A stretch of DNA of 64,000 nucleotides. Origin: a virus. Where the stretch lies: IMG/VR virus record IMGVR_UViG_3300046092_000036, positions 1-64,000 of that record. One strand, given 5' to 3'. A program made the position numbers and the translations under genes. Below the pieces are notes generated by a model. It was not told the origin of the DNA and searched no databases. It was given only the letters and a program-made list of their open reading frames with translations. Of the stretch, positions 41,762 through 49,529 are shown one piece after another; positions within the stretch are counted from its first letter, which is position 1, and each line of letters starts with the position of its first letter.

Positions 41762-42687
41762 GGATTAACCTTAATTTTAGCCTGACCATCACGATAAGCG
41801 TCACCACGCTCAAGACCTGTTCCAAGACGGTTAAGCTGCATAAGAGCGTCGGTATACTTGTCTTCGTAGTATTTAATAAGGTCTTGCTCGCCCTTCATAA
41901 AGAGCATTGCTTCCCGCATTGCACCATAAAGTAAGACTGGGTCGTAGTTATCACCTAGCCAGCTTGTGCCTGCGGTGTTATTAACAGCGCTTACGGGTAT
42001 AGAAAAACTAGAACCAGAACCGCCAATGTAAGTGTTAGAACATGATAATACATCCCCAACAACGTAGAAATTACCGTTGTTTTTAATGGTTACGGAAGTT
42101 ACCGTTTGTCCAGAAACTGTTATGTTTGCAGTAGCTCCAGAACCAGAACCCCCTGTTAAAGGCACATTGCTGTAGTTTCCGTTGGTATACAAAGAACCAC
42201 CAGTAGGAACACCAACACCAGAAATAGCCCCTTGAACAATAGATACTGGGTAATAGAAATAATGTAACTCTACAGAATACCCAGTATTAGGGGTTGGTCC
42301 TACAATAAAAGACAACTCATTGGCGTTGGTATATTGTGAACCAAATAGTGCGTAATATTTAGGCAATCCAGTATCCGCTGGGGTTGGGTATGCCTCACGG
42401 ATATAGTTCACATCTTTATTAAGCAAATAAGTATAAGTCTCTGTTGCTGTGCCGTAATTCTCAATAACCGCCATAGAAAACGTAGATAAATAGTCGTCGG
42501 GGCACGACAAATACTTACTGCTAGCCGTAAGCGTACCCGTCACGTTTTTACGTAACGATGGAATCTGGACTGAGTTGTATATACGTTCTTCGGCTTCTTG
42601 AACAAAAGTCGGTATGTTAGATACAAACAACGACTCTGTATTTTCAGAGTAGTCCTGAATCGCTTGGTAGAGTTGAACGTAATTCAT
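41758..42687 (-). CDS. Head-tail adaptor (gp11-like) with inserted beta domain
   Basis: A 309-residue protein. The opening NYVQLYQAIQDYSENTE and IPTFVQEAEERIYNSVQIPSLRKN are typical of the podovirus adaptor/tail tube A family; the end LLYGAMREAMLFMKGEQDLIKYYEDKY is its helical C-terminus. Between them, at about 160-235, lies a Gly/Ser/Thr insert (LTGGSGSGATANITVSGQTV) that looks like a separate beta module. It should form the ring below the portal. Confidence 0.75.
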   Translation of the reverse strand: MNYVQLYQAIQDYSENTESLFVSNIPTFVQEAEERIYNSVQIPSLRKNVTGTLTASSKYLSCPDDYLSTFSMAVIENYGTATETYTYLLNKDVNYIREAYPTPADTGLPKYYALFGSQYTNANELSFIVGPTPNTGYSVELHYFYYPVSIVQGAISGVGVPTGGSLYTNGNYSNVPLTGGSGSGATANITVSGQTVTSVTIKNNGNFYVVGDVLSCSNTYIGGSGSSFSIPVSAVNNTAGTSWLGDNYDPVLLYGAMREAMLFMKGEQDLIKYYEDKYTDALMQLNRLGTGLERGDAYRDGQAKIKVNP

Positions 42688-42701
42688 TCGGGTTTACCCT
42701 A

Positions 42702-42965
42702 TTAGGCCATTGGCCCACGAGACGTATAGCCTTTAGTAGCAGCACCATGACCACGTTGTTTCATCTCACCGTTTTTATTAATTGGTGATTTGTTGTTCTT
42801 GGTATATCCACCTACAGACATATTTATTTGGTCTACACCATTGCCTGGCTTAACAACAGAGTCTTTAGCTGTAGTCATAGTCTTGCCGTCCATAGTGTGT
42901 GGCTTAGCATAGACGCTGGCTGGGCCAACTTCTTTACCGTTCTTTTTCATAGAAAATTTAGCCAT
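42702..42965 (-). CDS. Tiny Lys/Gly-rich virion-region protein
   Basis: An 87-residue very basic protein (MAKFSMKKNGKEVGP), low in hydrophobics, with KNNKSPINKNGEMKQRGHG near the end. It is one of a row of such proteins between capsid and adaptor genes. They may bind packaged DNA or act in head assembly; function is unknown. Confidence 0.65.
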   Translation of the reverse strand: MAKFSMKKNGKEVGPASVYAKPHTMDGKTMTTAKDSVVKPGNGVDQINMSVGGYTKNNKSPINKNGEMKQRGHGAATKGYTSRGPMA

Positions 42966-42967
42966 GA

Positions 42968-43150
42968 TTAACTACCTCTTTGGTTGTTTGCACGAGCCAT
43001 ATTGCGTCCAACTTTCTTCATTTCTAAAGAAGTTACGCCAGCAGACTTATTGCCGCCCTTTTGAGCAGCTACTTTTGGACCTGAATTACCAAGGTTTTTA
43101 CCCTCAGTTTTACCTTTTTTTGTAACTCCATCTGCGCCTGATTTGTACAT
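42968..43150 (-). CDS. Tiny Lys/Gly-rich virion-region protein
   Basis: A 60-residue basic, probably disordered protein (MYKSGADGVTKKGKTEG) ending MARANNQRGS, two bases from its neighbour. It belongs to the same row of small basic proteins. No family is recognised. Confidence 0.6.
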   Translation of the reverse strand: MYKSGADGVTKKGKTEGKNLGNSGPKVAAQKGGNKSAGVTSLEMKKVGRNMARANNQRGS

Positions 43151-43159
43151 ATATTGCTC

Positions 43160-43585
43160 CTAAGTTGTTGTTACTGTAACTGTACCTACTTGTCCCACCG
43201 CAATCAAGTAGTTTGGTGTTAAAACGCTATCAAAACTACTAGCACCGCCAACGGGGTTCCAACCCCATTGAAACACCCTACTACCTAACTCTGCGTAACC
43301 AAAACCATCTGGGCCTTCTCCTGAAAGATTAATCTGTAAACCACTTTGCCCAGACACTAAATAACTTACATCTGGTCTTGGGTCACGCACTGCCTGTGGA
43401 TCGTTTACAGGGTACATACCCAACTGCAGCTGTGGCTGATCTGGTTCCCAGCACTCTTTACATACTTTAATACTGACCTGCTTCGTCTTAATAGTCAGCT
43501 TCCTAAGCTCTTTTAACTTATACCTTTGACCACAACGATCACACTCCGCAATCGCATATTTACCAGAAGCAAACTGACTAGTCAT
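43160..43585 (-). CDS. Zinc-ribbon virion-associated protein
   Basis: A 141-residue protein with a four-Cys zinc ribbon at the N-terminus (AECDRCGQRY, then KVCKECW about 27 residues later) and a proline/glycine-rich C-terminal half (PQAVRDPRPDVSY, GFGYAELG). It overlaps the adaptor-like gene by one base. Similar proteins occur at this place in related podoviruses, presumably as connector components. Confidence 0.7.
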   Translation of the reverse strand: MTSQFASGKYAIAECDRCGQRYKLKELRKLTIKTKQVSIKVCKECWEPDQPQLQLGMYPVNDPQAVRDPRPDVSYLVSGQSGLQINLSGEGPDGFGYAELGSRVFQWGWNPVGGASSFDSVLTPNYLIAVGQVGTVTVTTT

Positions 43586-44514
43586 TATGAATAAAACAAG
43601 TTACGAGGCACAAAACGAATAGCGGCTTTCTCCCTATCTTCCTCCGCTGCTAGTTGAAACTGTTGTTCATATTCTGCTTTAAGCATTGGCATACGTCCAG
43701 GATCTACACCAGGAAGTTTTACACTAAGGTGATACGCTAAACCAGCAACCATGCACGGTATAAAACGGAAAGGAATGTCTTGTGTACGTACACCTGTACC
43801 GCTATCTTGGATACGGCGCATACGGTAATACACTAAAGTGTACTGGCTTCCAGGTGGGTTTGGGGTAGGCCAAACGTTAATAGAAGGTAGGTTGTTATTA
43901 AATACGCTAGCAGCTGTTGAGTGCGCCGCTGCTGTAGTGCCATTTTGCCCACGCCATGCGTTAAGTATCTGATTACCAACAATATTCTGATACGCAATTG
44001 TCTCGTTATCAATGTTAATAAAACCTTGAGTAGGTAGATTAGCCGCATTTGCCAAAGTAATCGTGCTATCTGTAGAGCTAATACCACCATTTAATGTAGT
44101 CTGCGCTATGCTTGGTACTTCACCACTTTGACGGTTAATCCACATCTGTACAGGACGTCCATTAGCGTTTTTATTGGGGATTGCCATATACACAGGCTCA
44201 CTAATACGACTTAAATTAATATCAGTTTGATTAGACTGGCTACCGTTATTAGTACGAGTACTTGCATCTAAAATGTCAATTGTATTTACGGGCAGTGCAT
44301 ACAAAGCCTGATTGGTATTCATCACAATCTGACCTTGCTCGACTGTCCATAGGTTAATACCTCGATTTGCCCACTCAATAGTCAGTAAATTTAAACTACG
44401 ACGCGCAGTGCGAAAGTCATAACCAGAACGAACTTCTAATCCACAACGCTCAAAAGCCTCTTCAATGAGGTCATTTATGTCTAGATTAAAAGCAGTAGTC
44501 CCTGTGGTGCTCAT
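43585..44514 (-). CDS. Connector/adaptor-like head completion protein
   Basis: A 309-residue protein: DLIEEAFERCGLEVRSGYDF, RTARRSLNLLTIEWANRGINLW and the C-terminal RMPMLKAEYEQQFQLAAEEDREK resemble phage connector proteins. A small beta insert occurs at about 145-210. It sits two genes upstream of the gp11-like adaptor and may form a second ring of the neck. Confidence 0.68.
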   Translation of the reverse strand: MSTTGTTAFNLDINDLIEEAFERCGLEVRSGYDFRTARRSLNLLTIEWANRGINLWTVEQGQIVMNTNQALYALPVNTIDILDASTRTNNGSQSNQTDINLSRISEPVYMAIPNKNANGRPVQMWINRQSGEVPSIAQTTLNGGISSTDSTITLANAANLPTQGFINIDNETIAYQNIVGNQILNAWRGQNGTTAAAHSTAASVFNNNLPSINVWPTPNPPGSQYTLVYYRMRRIQDSGTGVRTQDIPFRFIPCMVAGLAYHLSVKLPGVDPGRMPMLKAEYEQQFQLAAEEDREKAAIRFVPRNLFYS

Positions 44515-44756
44515 ATTTTCCTAAATGGTTTTACTTTTGCTTTTACTTTTGCTGGCTGAGGCACGAACTGTTTTCCCGCTGCTTTCCCCGCTCGTTTTGC
44601 TTTTGTTGTTGCTGCGTACTCCTGTGGGCTTAGCGACTCGATTGCTTTTTTTGGCAGGTATCGCTCGCCCGTTTCGGACGACTTCTTCCCTGACTTCGTT
44701 GTCCACTTCTGGTCGCCCCACGCTTTGAGGCTCCGTTGGGATTTTGCTAACGCCAT
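44511..44756 (-). CDS. Tiny basic protein, KWTTKSGKKSSETGERYLP type
   Basis: An 81-residue, strongly basic protein (MALAKSQRSLKAWGDQKWT), with TGERYLPKKAIESLSPQEYA in the middle and a Lys-rich end (KVKAKVKPFRKI). The same pattern recurs in many phage genomes as a short uncharacterised protein. It overlaps the connector gene by 4 bases. Confidence 0.65.
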   Translation of the reverse strand: MALAKSQRSLKAWGDQKWTTKSGKKSSETGERYLPKKAIESLSPQEYAATTKAKRAGKAAGKQFVPQPAKVKAKVKPFRKI

Positions 44757-44776
44757 TGAGTAATCTCCAAAACCAT

Positions 44777-45067
44777 TTAATCACGATAGCCGCCACCAGC
44801 AGCTTTATAACGTTTAGCCATTACTTGTGCTTTACGGGCTGACCATTGACCTGCACCAGTGCCTACAATTGCAGCGGCTTTAACACTGTTAAAAATTCGT
44901 TTACGTAAACCAGGCTTGGTATAGTTACCTGCTTCATTTACTTTTGACTTAGTTGCGCCGCCTTCAGCGTACATATCCACATCTTCTGGATTGTCTTTGC
45001 GCTTGATAGTTTTCTTTCCAGGCATTTTAGAAGGGTTTATATTGCCCATACCACGACTTGGTCTCAT
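44777..45067 (-). CDS. Tiny basic protein, NEAGNYTKPGLRKRIF type
   Basis: A 96-residue protein with the phage-wide motif NEAGNYTKPGLRKRIFNSVK and WSARKAQVMAKRYKAAGGGY at the end. It is basic and probably binds nucleic acid or a head protein. It overlaps its upstream neighbour by 4 bases. Confidence 0.68.
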   Translation of the reverse strand: MRPSRGMGNINPSKMPGKKTIKRKDNPEDVDMYAEGGATKSKVNEAGNYTKPGLRKRIFNSVKAAAIVGTGAGQWSARKAQVMAKRYKAAGGGYRD

Positions 45068-45456
45068 GCTCTTGTCTTTCCTCTGATAGCAATACCATCT
45101 GCACGTTTAGAAGCACTGGATACTGCTCCGCCCTTTTTCATATTTTTAGTAATGTCACGGTTTATCTTTGGCACACCGCCACCGCCACCAGCACCAGCAC
45201 CAGATGTTGGACCTGTTCTTGGTCCTGTATCTGAATAAGCCTTGCCAGTATATTTAGGCTCAGCTCTAGTTGCTTCAGCCATTTTGCTTATTTCAGCTTT
45301 AGCCCTATCAGATTTAGCTTTTTCAAGATCCTGTCTAAACCTTTCAGTTTTTTCAGGGTTAGCATCTTTATCATTAGCCGTAGAACGAGCTTTAGCAGAA
45401 GGCTCTTTTCCTTCGCCACCAATCTTTTTAGAAGGGTCTACAGGCTCAATTAGCAT
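45064..45456 (-). CDS. Small charged protein with SASKRADGIAIRGKTR tail
   Basis: A 130-residue protein: an acidic/basic helical middle (TERFRQDLEKAKSDRAKAEI), a Gly/Pro linker and the C-terminal signature KKGGAVSSASKRADGIAIRG. The gene at 45460 ends with a related signature, so the tail is repeated. Its role is unknown; a targeting or packaging tag is possible. Confidence 0.65.
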   Translation of the reverse strand: MLIEPVDPSKKIGGEGKEPSAKARSTANDKDANPEKTERFRQDLEKAKSDRAKAEISKMAEATRAEPKYTGKAYSDTGPRTGPTSGAGAGGGGGVPKINRDITKNMKKGGAVSSASKRADGIAIRGKTRA

Positions 45457-45459
45457 TCT

Positions 45460-45750
45460 TTAACAAGCTCCACCAGATCTCATAGAAACCATTGTGCCTT
45501 TAGTTTTACCCTTAGTAGCACAACCGTCTGCACGAGCGGATGCAGATCCACCACCAGCCATTTTGTGCATTGATTTCTCGTGCGCTTTAACAGCAGCACC
45601 AGCAACCTTTTTCATCATTGGCATATCTTTTTTAATATCTTCGTGTTTCATAATTCCACCTTTTTTAGCGTAGCCCATCTTGTTACGAACTTCTGTAGGT
45701 AACTTGCCTAGGCCTGGATTTTCTTCGGAGTCAACGGGTTTAAGTGCCAT
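45460..45750 (-). CDS. Small basic protein with SASARADGCATKGKTKG tail
   Basis: A 96-residue protein (MALKPVDSEENPGLGKLP), Met/Lys-rich in the middle (KKGGIMKHEDIKKDMPMMKK), ending in a version of the tail seen in the neighbouring gene, followed by TMVSMRSGGAC. Its role is unknown. Confidence 0.63.
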   Translation of the reverse strand: MALKPVDSEENPGLGKLPTEVRNKMGYAKKGGIMKHEDIKKDMPMMKKVAGAAVKAHEKSMHKMAGGGSASARADGCATKGKTKGTMVSMRSGGAC

Positions 45751-45751
45751 G

Positions 45752-46048
45752 TTAGCAAGCCTTTCCGCCCATAGTCATTTTCTTCATAGTCTTTTTAGCC
45801 GTGCCGCCTTTTTTCATAGGCATAGCAGCTTTAGCTGGCTTTTTACCAGCAGCTTCTTTTTTCTTTGCAATCATTTCCATAAATGGATTTGTCTTTTTCA
45901 TGGTTCCACCTTCTTTAAAAGTTTTGCCTTTATCGGCAGTTAAAAATTCCTTCCCTACTGAGGAAGACACACCTGCTTTTTTGGCAAACTTAGGATTACT
46001 AGCCACAGCTGCCATGAAATTGTGTTGCTTTTTAGACGTGCTTGGCAT
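45752..46048 (-). CDS. DUF3008-like small basic protein
   Basis: A 98-residue protein starting MPSTSKKQHNFMAAVASNPK, the characteristic opening of a common small phage family (DUF3008-like), followed by Lys/Met-rich low-complexity sequence (PMKKGGTAKKTMKKM). It is adjacent to other basic small proteins. Function unknown. Confidence 0.68.
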   Translation of the reverse strand: MPSTSKKQHNFMAAVASNPKFAKKAGVSSSVGKEFLTADKGKTFKEGGTMKKTNPFMEMIAKKKEAAGKKPAKAAMPMKKGGTAKKTMKKMTMGGKAC

Positions 46049-46051
46049 TAT

Positions 46052-46294
46052 TTACTTACGAATAAGCTCATCAATTTTGTTTTCAAGTTTGTTAAACCTT
46101 GCGTCCATATGTTCAACAATGCGGTCCACTTCTGCTTTAGTAACGTTATCACGGGCAACCTCTTCTCTTGTTTTGTTTAACAAAATATCGACGCGCTTTA
46201 AATCGTTAAACTTTTCGTGCATCATATATCCAATGAGGGCTACAAATATAGTTAGCCCGCCAGTCCAAAGTTCCATCATATTTAACATTTCCAC
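46052..46294 (-). CDS. Membrane-anchored coiled-coil peptide
   Basis: An 80-residue protein with one N-terminal membrane helix (LTIFVALIGYMMHE) and a long C-terminal coiled coil (TKAEVDRIVEHMDARFNKLE). It lies among head genes, which is an unusual place for a membrane protein; it could act in lysis timing or be a virion membrane-contact protein. It overlaps the next gene by 13 bases. Confidence 0.65.
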   Translation of the reverse strand: MEMLNMMELWTGGLTIFVALIGYMMHEKFNDLKRVDILLNKTREEVARDNVTKAEVDRIVEHMDARFNKLENKIDELIRK

Positions 46295-46539
46295 CTCGCA
46301 AGAGAGGCAGCCTTTCTGGTTGGTCTGCCTTTTTCATCTTTCATTGGGCCTGGCATACCAGACATACGTGCGCAAAATGACTTTTTACGAGCGCCACCTT
46401 CGGGCTGTGGAGCTTTTAGATTCGAGCCAGTAGCCGCATTATACTTAGCACGACCTTTGGCGGTAAGCCCAGCACCCTTAGATACAGGCAACTTTTCACC
46501 ACGACCAACCGCAAGAGAGGGACCTTTTTTCTTAGCCAT
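46282..46539 (-). CDS. Small basic protein, AKKKGPSLAVGRGEKLPVSKG type
   Basis: An 85-residue protein with SKGAGLTAKGRAKYNAATGS and KKSFCARMSGMPGPM, a recurrent phage small-protein pattern found near capsid genes. Strongly basic with three Cys. It overlaps both neighbouring genes. Function unknown. Confidence 0.68.
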   Translation of the reverse strand: MAKKKGPSLAVGRGEKLPVSKGAGLTAKGRAKYNAATGSNLKAPQPEGGARKKSFCARMSGMPGPMKDEKGRPTRKAASLARWKC

Positions 46540-46816
46540 AGTAAACAGTTAAGTGCGTATTAGCTGGCATTGAAACATAAACGCCATTATCAAACCGAAT
46601 ACCTTCTCCTGGAATTGCTAAGGAGTCAAGAGCTTGGTTTGTTGAGACGTTTAGTATTAAACGAATTGTGCCACTAGCTGCGCTTGCATTATCATAAAAA
46701 TTTACTTCGCCAGCCGTACCGCCAGGAGATATAGAAAACCCTTTTACACGGACTGGACCAGCAGAAATAACGCCACTTGCATCTAGGTGCGCGGCTTTTA
46801 CGTCAGTTTGCATCAT
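46532..46816 (-). CDS. Small beta-rich virion protein
   Basis: A 94-residue protein (MMQTDVKAAHLDASGVISAG) with alternating strands (VRVKGFSISPGG, GTIRLILNV, HLTVYYG). It resembles small head-decoration or fibre-base proteins in composition. It lies just below the capsid genes. The short gap at 46817-46868 holds no gene. Confidence 0.65.
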   Translation of the reverse strand: MMQTDVKAAHLDASGVISAGPVRVKGFSISPGGTAGEVNFYDNASAASGTIRLILNVSTNQALDSLAIPGEGIRFDNGVYVSMPANTHLTVYYG

Positions 46817-46868
46817 AATTAATCTCCTAAGATGTTGAGTAGACTAGGGTTTTCCTTAGTCCGCCAGA

Positions 46869-47333
46869 TTAATTATTAAATGTTGTTTGGAACTGACCGC
46901 CATCAGAGTTACGTACAGCATAGGTAACAATGATTGTTGCTGCACCAGTAGTCAACGATGTACCAGCCAATGTATAAGCAATAAATACATCAGTAGTGCC
47001 AACGTTTACCCAGCCGCCAGGAGTAGTTGCATTAGCCCCCAAAGCCACGGAGCCAACACTGGTAACAGTGCCAGTTGTAGTAAAAGCCGTGCCACCAATA
47101 TTCAGTACGCAAGTAGTAGCAGCGCTAAATACGGTTGTAGTAACAACTTTAATGTCAACGATCTGTGAGCCAGCTGGAACGGCAATTAAGTTGCCTGTCA
47201 GAGTACCAAATACCACAGGGGCGGACTGGGAAACAACCGTGCAGCCCGTGTTACGGACGGTAGCGGCAGTAGTACCAGTAGTGTTTTTAGTTGTGCCTAA
47301 TAGCCAAGGGCCTAGGTGAGTAGCGAATCCCAT
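46869..47333 (-). CDS. Small Thr/Val-rich structural protein
   Basis: A 154-residue beta-rich protein starting MGFATHLGPWLLGTTKNTTG. It is composed mostly of Thr, Val, Ala and Gly strands and lacks charged segments, as in decoration or tail-tip proteins. It has its own promoter (47422-47449) because a terminator follows the major capsid gene upstream. Confidence 0.65.
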   Translation of the reverse strand: MGFATHLGPWLLGTTKNTTGTTAATVRNTGCTVVSQSAPVVFGTLTGNLIAVPAGSQIVDIKVVTTTVFSAATTCVLNIGGTAFTTTGTVTSVGSVALGANATTPGGWVNVGTTDVFIAYTLAGTSLTTGAATIIVTYAVRNSDGGQFQTTFNN

Positions 47334-47421
47334 AATATTCTCCTATATACAAGTTAAACCTATTAATCGGTATATCGTCTGCTGGGGCAGTTTAATAGGC
47401 TGGTATCACCCAGATGCCTTG

Positions 47422-47449
47422 AGTTTACTACTTTTTTAAGTTTGTGCAA
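47422..47449 (-). promoter_or_regulatory. Minus-strand sigma70-like promoter
   Basis: On the minus strand: TTGCAC (47444-47449), a 16-base spacer and TAAACT (47422-47427), about 90 bases before the ATG at 47333. The leader contains a possible long-range pairing (CCTATTAAAC with TTAATAGG). This restarts transcription after the capsid terminator. Confidence 0.5.
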
Positions 47450-47463
47450 GGGGTTTTAAAAAT

Positions 47464-47489
47464 AAAAAACCCCGCTTTTTGGGCGGGGT
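47464..47489 (-). terminator. Intrinsic terminator after major capsid gene
   Basis: On the minus strand a stem ACCCCGC/GCGGGGT with an A-rich loop is followed by a run of T (plus-strand A run at 47464-47468). It lies just after the capsid stop and would limit readthrough, so capsid and upstream head genes can be more abundant than the genes below. Confidence 0.8.
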
Positions 47490-47510
47490 CTAGTACGACT
47501 TTGGTACTGA

Positions 47511-48419
47511 TTAAGCACCTGGTGAAGCGAACATTCCAAGCGGATCCGAGAATCCAAAAGAATAACGCTCACGAGACTTGTAGCGTACGTTGCCTGTATC
47601 AAAGTCACCATCCATGGAATTAGATAGTGGTGTACGGACAAAGTGCTTCATGCCGTTTGGTACATCAGTGCATAAGAACCAAGCATTGGTGTCGGTCAAG
47701 TAGTTATTAACTGTATAACCTTCTGGGATCGAACCATTGTTTTTCAATGCGTTGATGTCGTTGTCAGTTGTACCAACACGCAATTCAGTCTCTAACAAAC
47801 GAGTTGCAACGAACTGTAGTGCAGGTGGAACAATTAACTTCTTAGGCTTAGCAGCGATAAGCAAACTACGCTCGTCTGTCCAAGCAGCGATCTGAATAAC
47901 TGCGGCTTCCAAAGAAGTCTCATTCAAGTCAGCTGGGGTTGTAGGACGATTGCTGTTTGTGCCACCAGATACTAATGGGTGCGCTGTAGAAAACAGAGCA
48001 ACACCGTCACCACCTGGGAAGGCTGCATTAAAGCCGTTGTTTAATACAGAAGCAGCACGAACTTGCTTGGTATACGCCATGGAACGAGCTAACGCCTTGG
48101 TATAACGAGCTGATAGGCTGTCATACAAGTTGTCCTCAATAGCTTCTTCTGTTAAAGAAAAGCCTTGAGCAATCGTTACGTGTGTATAGCGAGCAGTAAA
48201 TGCCTCTTGTGCATTGTCATACTGGATTGGTGCGCCTTCGTTTTTAACGGCAGCGGCACTAAAGCCTGACAACTTAGTTTCTTCTTCAAACGAACGCTCA
48301 GAGGTCTCTGTTTCGTAGATCTCTGCGTGTTGTTCACCATATTGAGCGTACTCAAGTCCAAACAATGCGTTTAGTCCTGGGAGCAACTCTTTCAGTAGTT
48401 GTGCGCGTGAAATAGCCAT
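47511..48419 (-). CDS. Major capsid protein (Mu gpT-like)
   Basis: A 302-residue protein starting MAISRAQLLKELLPGLNALF. The segments FSAAAVKNEGAPIQYDNAQEAF, TARYTHVTIAQGFSLTEEAIED and LFSTAHPLVSGGTNSNRP are typical of Mu gpT-family HK97-fold capsid proteins. It follows scaffold and other head genes and is followed by a strong terminator, as expected for the most expressed gene. Confidence 0.9.
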   Translation of the reverse strand: MAISRAQLLKELLPGLNALFGLEYAQYGEQHAEIYETETSERSFEEETKLSGFSAAAVKNEGAPIQYDNAQEAFTARYTHVTIAQGFSLTEEAIEDNLYDSLSARYTKALARSMAYTKQVRAASVLNNGFNAAFPGGDGVALFSTAHPLVSGGTNSNRPTTPADLNETSLEAAVIQIAAWTDERSLLIAAKPKKLIVPPALQFVATRLLETELRVGTTDNDINALKNNGSIPEGYTVNNYLTDTNAWFLCTDVPNGMKHFVRTPLSNSMDGDFDTGNVRYKSRERYSFGFSDPLGMFASPGA

Positions 48420-48429
48420 TTATAGCTCC

Positions 48430-49053
48430 TTAAGCAGCGTAATTCAACGCGGAAGTCACGTTGTATTGGTGGTTGTTAAACTTTACTAATACTTCAGTAA
48501 AGGCCGTTGCGTTAGTGGCTGTATCAGGAATTACTGCAATAACACGTACTGGAAGAGCTGCTGCGTTACCTTGTGCATCTGTTACAACAACAGAAACACC
48601 AGAGTTACCAGTTGTATTAGAGCCTGTGCCCTGAACGATTGCCATGTTTGTGCCAACAACGCTCTGGTTTACAGTCGACATAGCACTGTTTGACAAAGTT
48701 ACTGCGACACGGAAGGCTGCCAAAGGATCATCAACTACATAAGCAACAGCGCTAGTAGCAGCGGCATTACCTGGATAGTATTGAGCCTGGACGGTTTGAC
48801 CAGATGAATTTACATACTGAACACCCATAAACACACCAACGGTGTTATTTGCGGCTGCTGTAGTAGCGTCACTAGTTACGGTTGATTTTTGAATCGTGCC
48901 ACCTGCAGCTATACGGACGATGTCACCGTCATAAATAGGCGTGTTATATGTGGAAGCAATTGGAACTTGACGAATTGCACCAGCATATGGCAAGCCATCT
49001 ACACGGTTTAAAGCCTGTAAGCCATAGGGAGCGTCAACGGTTGGATAAGCCAT
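48430..49053 (-). CDS. Head decoration-like protein
   Basis: A 207-residue protein starting MAYPTVDAPYGLQALNRVDG. It is beta-rich with YNTPIYDGDIVRIAAGG and GVFMGVQYVNSSGQTVQ, a pattern of capsid-associated proteins that precede the major capsid gene in related podoviruses. It probably decorates or stabilises the shell. Confidence 0.68.
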   Translation of the reverse strand: MAYPTVDAPYGLQALNRVDGLPYAGAIRQVPIASTYNTPIYDGDIVRIAAGGTIQKSTVTSDATTAAANNTVGVFMGVQYVNSSGQTVQAQYYPGNAAATSAVAYVVDDPLAAFRVAVTLSNSAMSTVNQSVVGTNMAIVQGTGSNTTGNSGVSVVVTDAQGNAAALPVRVIAVIPDTATNATAFTEVLVKFNNHQYNVTSALNYAA

Positions 49054-49076
49054 TTAAATCTCCTAATAAATTAAAA

Positions 49077-49526
49077 TTAACTACCTTTACCAAAGGTCGT
49101 TGTAGACTTTCTCTCGTTAAAGATAGGCATACGCGGATCACTTTGGCGCATTAAAGTATTGTCTACCGCCACCATTTGAGCATCTGCTTGGTCAGAGTAA
49201 TGTTTATTACGCTGGCTAACAAATTCATCTGGAGTCTTGCATAACAATAACCCGCCTATCTCAATGTTGTCTTTATAACGACTTTGAGGGTCGACTAGCA
49301 GTTGAAACTTTGGTTGTTCCTCAACACGAACTGGTTCCCAACCTTCTCTCAGTTTTGCTGAAAGATTGCGGGGATCCGCACTATTTAGTGTCGAAACACG
49401 AATCCATCTATAAGCGAAACCTGGTTCCTTATCGGGTTCAGGTAACGTCTCTGGCTGTTGCCACTGCGTAGGACGAACAGTCATTTCACGGGTATCTAAT
49501 TCGCGAGCAAGTTTATTTGTAGCCAT
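49077..49526 (-). CDS. Conserved head-region hypothetical protein
   Basis: A 149-residue charged protein (MATNKLARELDTREMTVRP) with EPGFAYRWIRVSTLNSADPRN and LREGWEPVR, which recurs directly after scaffold genes in related phages. No catalytic motif. It is probably involved in head assembly. Confidence 0.68.
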   Translation of the reverse strand: MATNKLARELDTREMTVRPTQWQQPETLPEPDKEPGFAYRWIRVSTLNSADPRNLSAKLREGWEPVRVEEQPKFQLLVDPQSRYKDNIEIGGLLLCKTPDEFVSQRNKHYSDQADAQMVAVDNTLMRQSDPRMPIFNERKSTTTFGKGS

Positions 49527-49529
49527 TTC

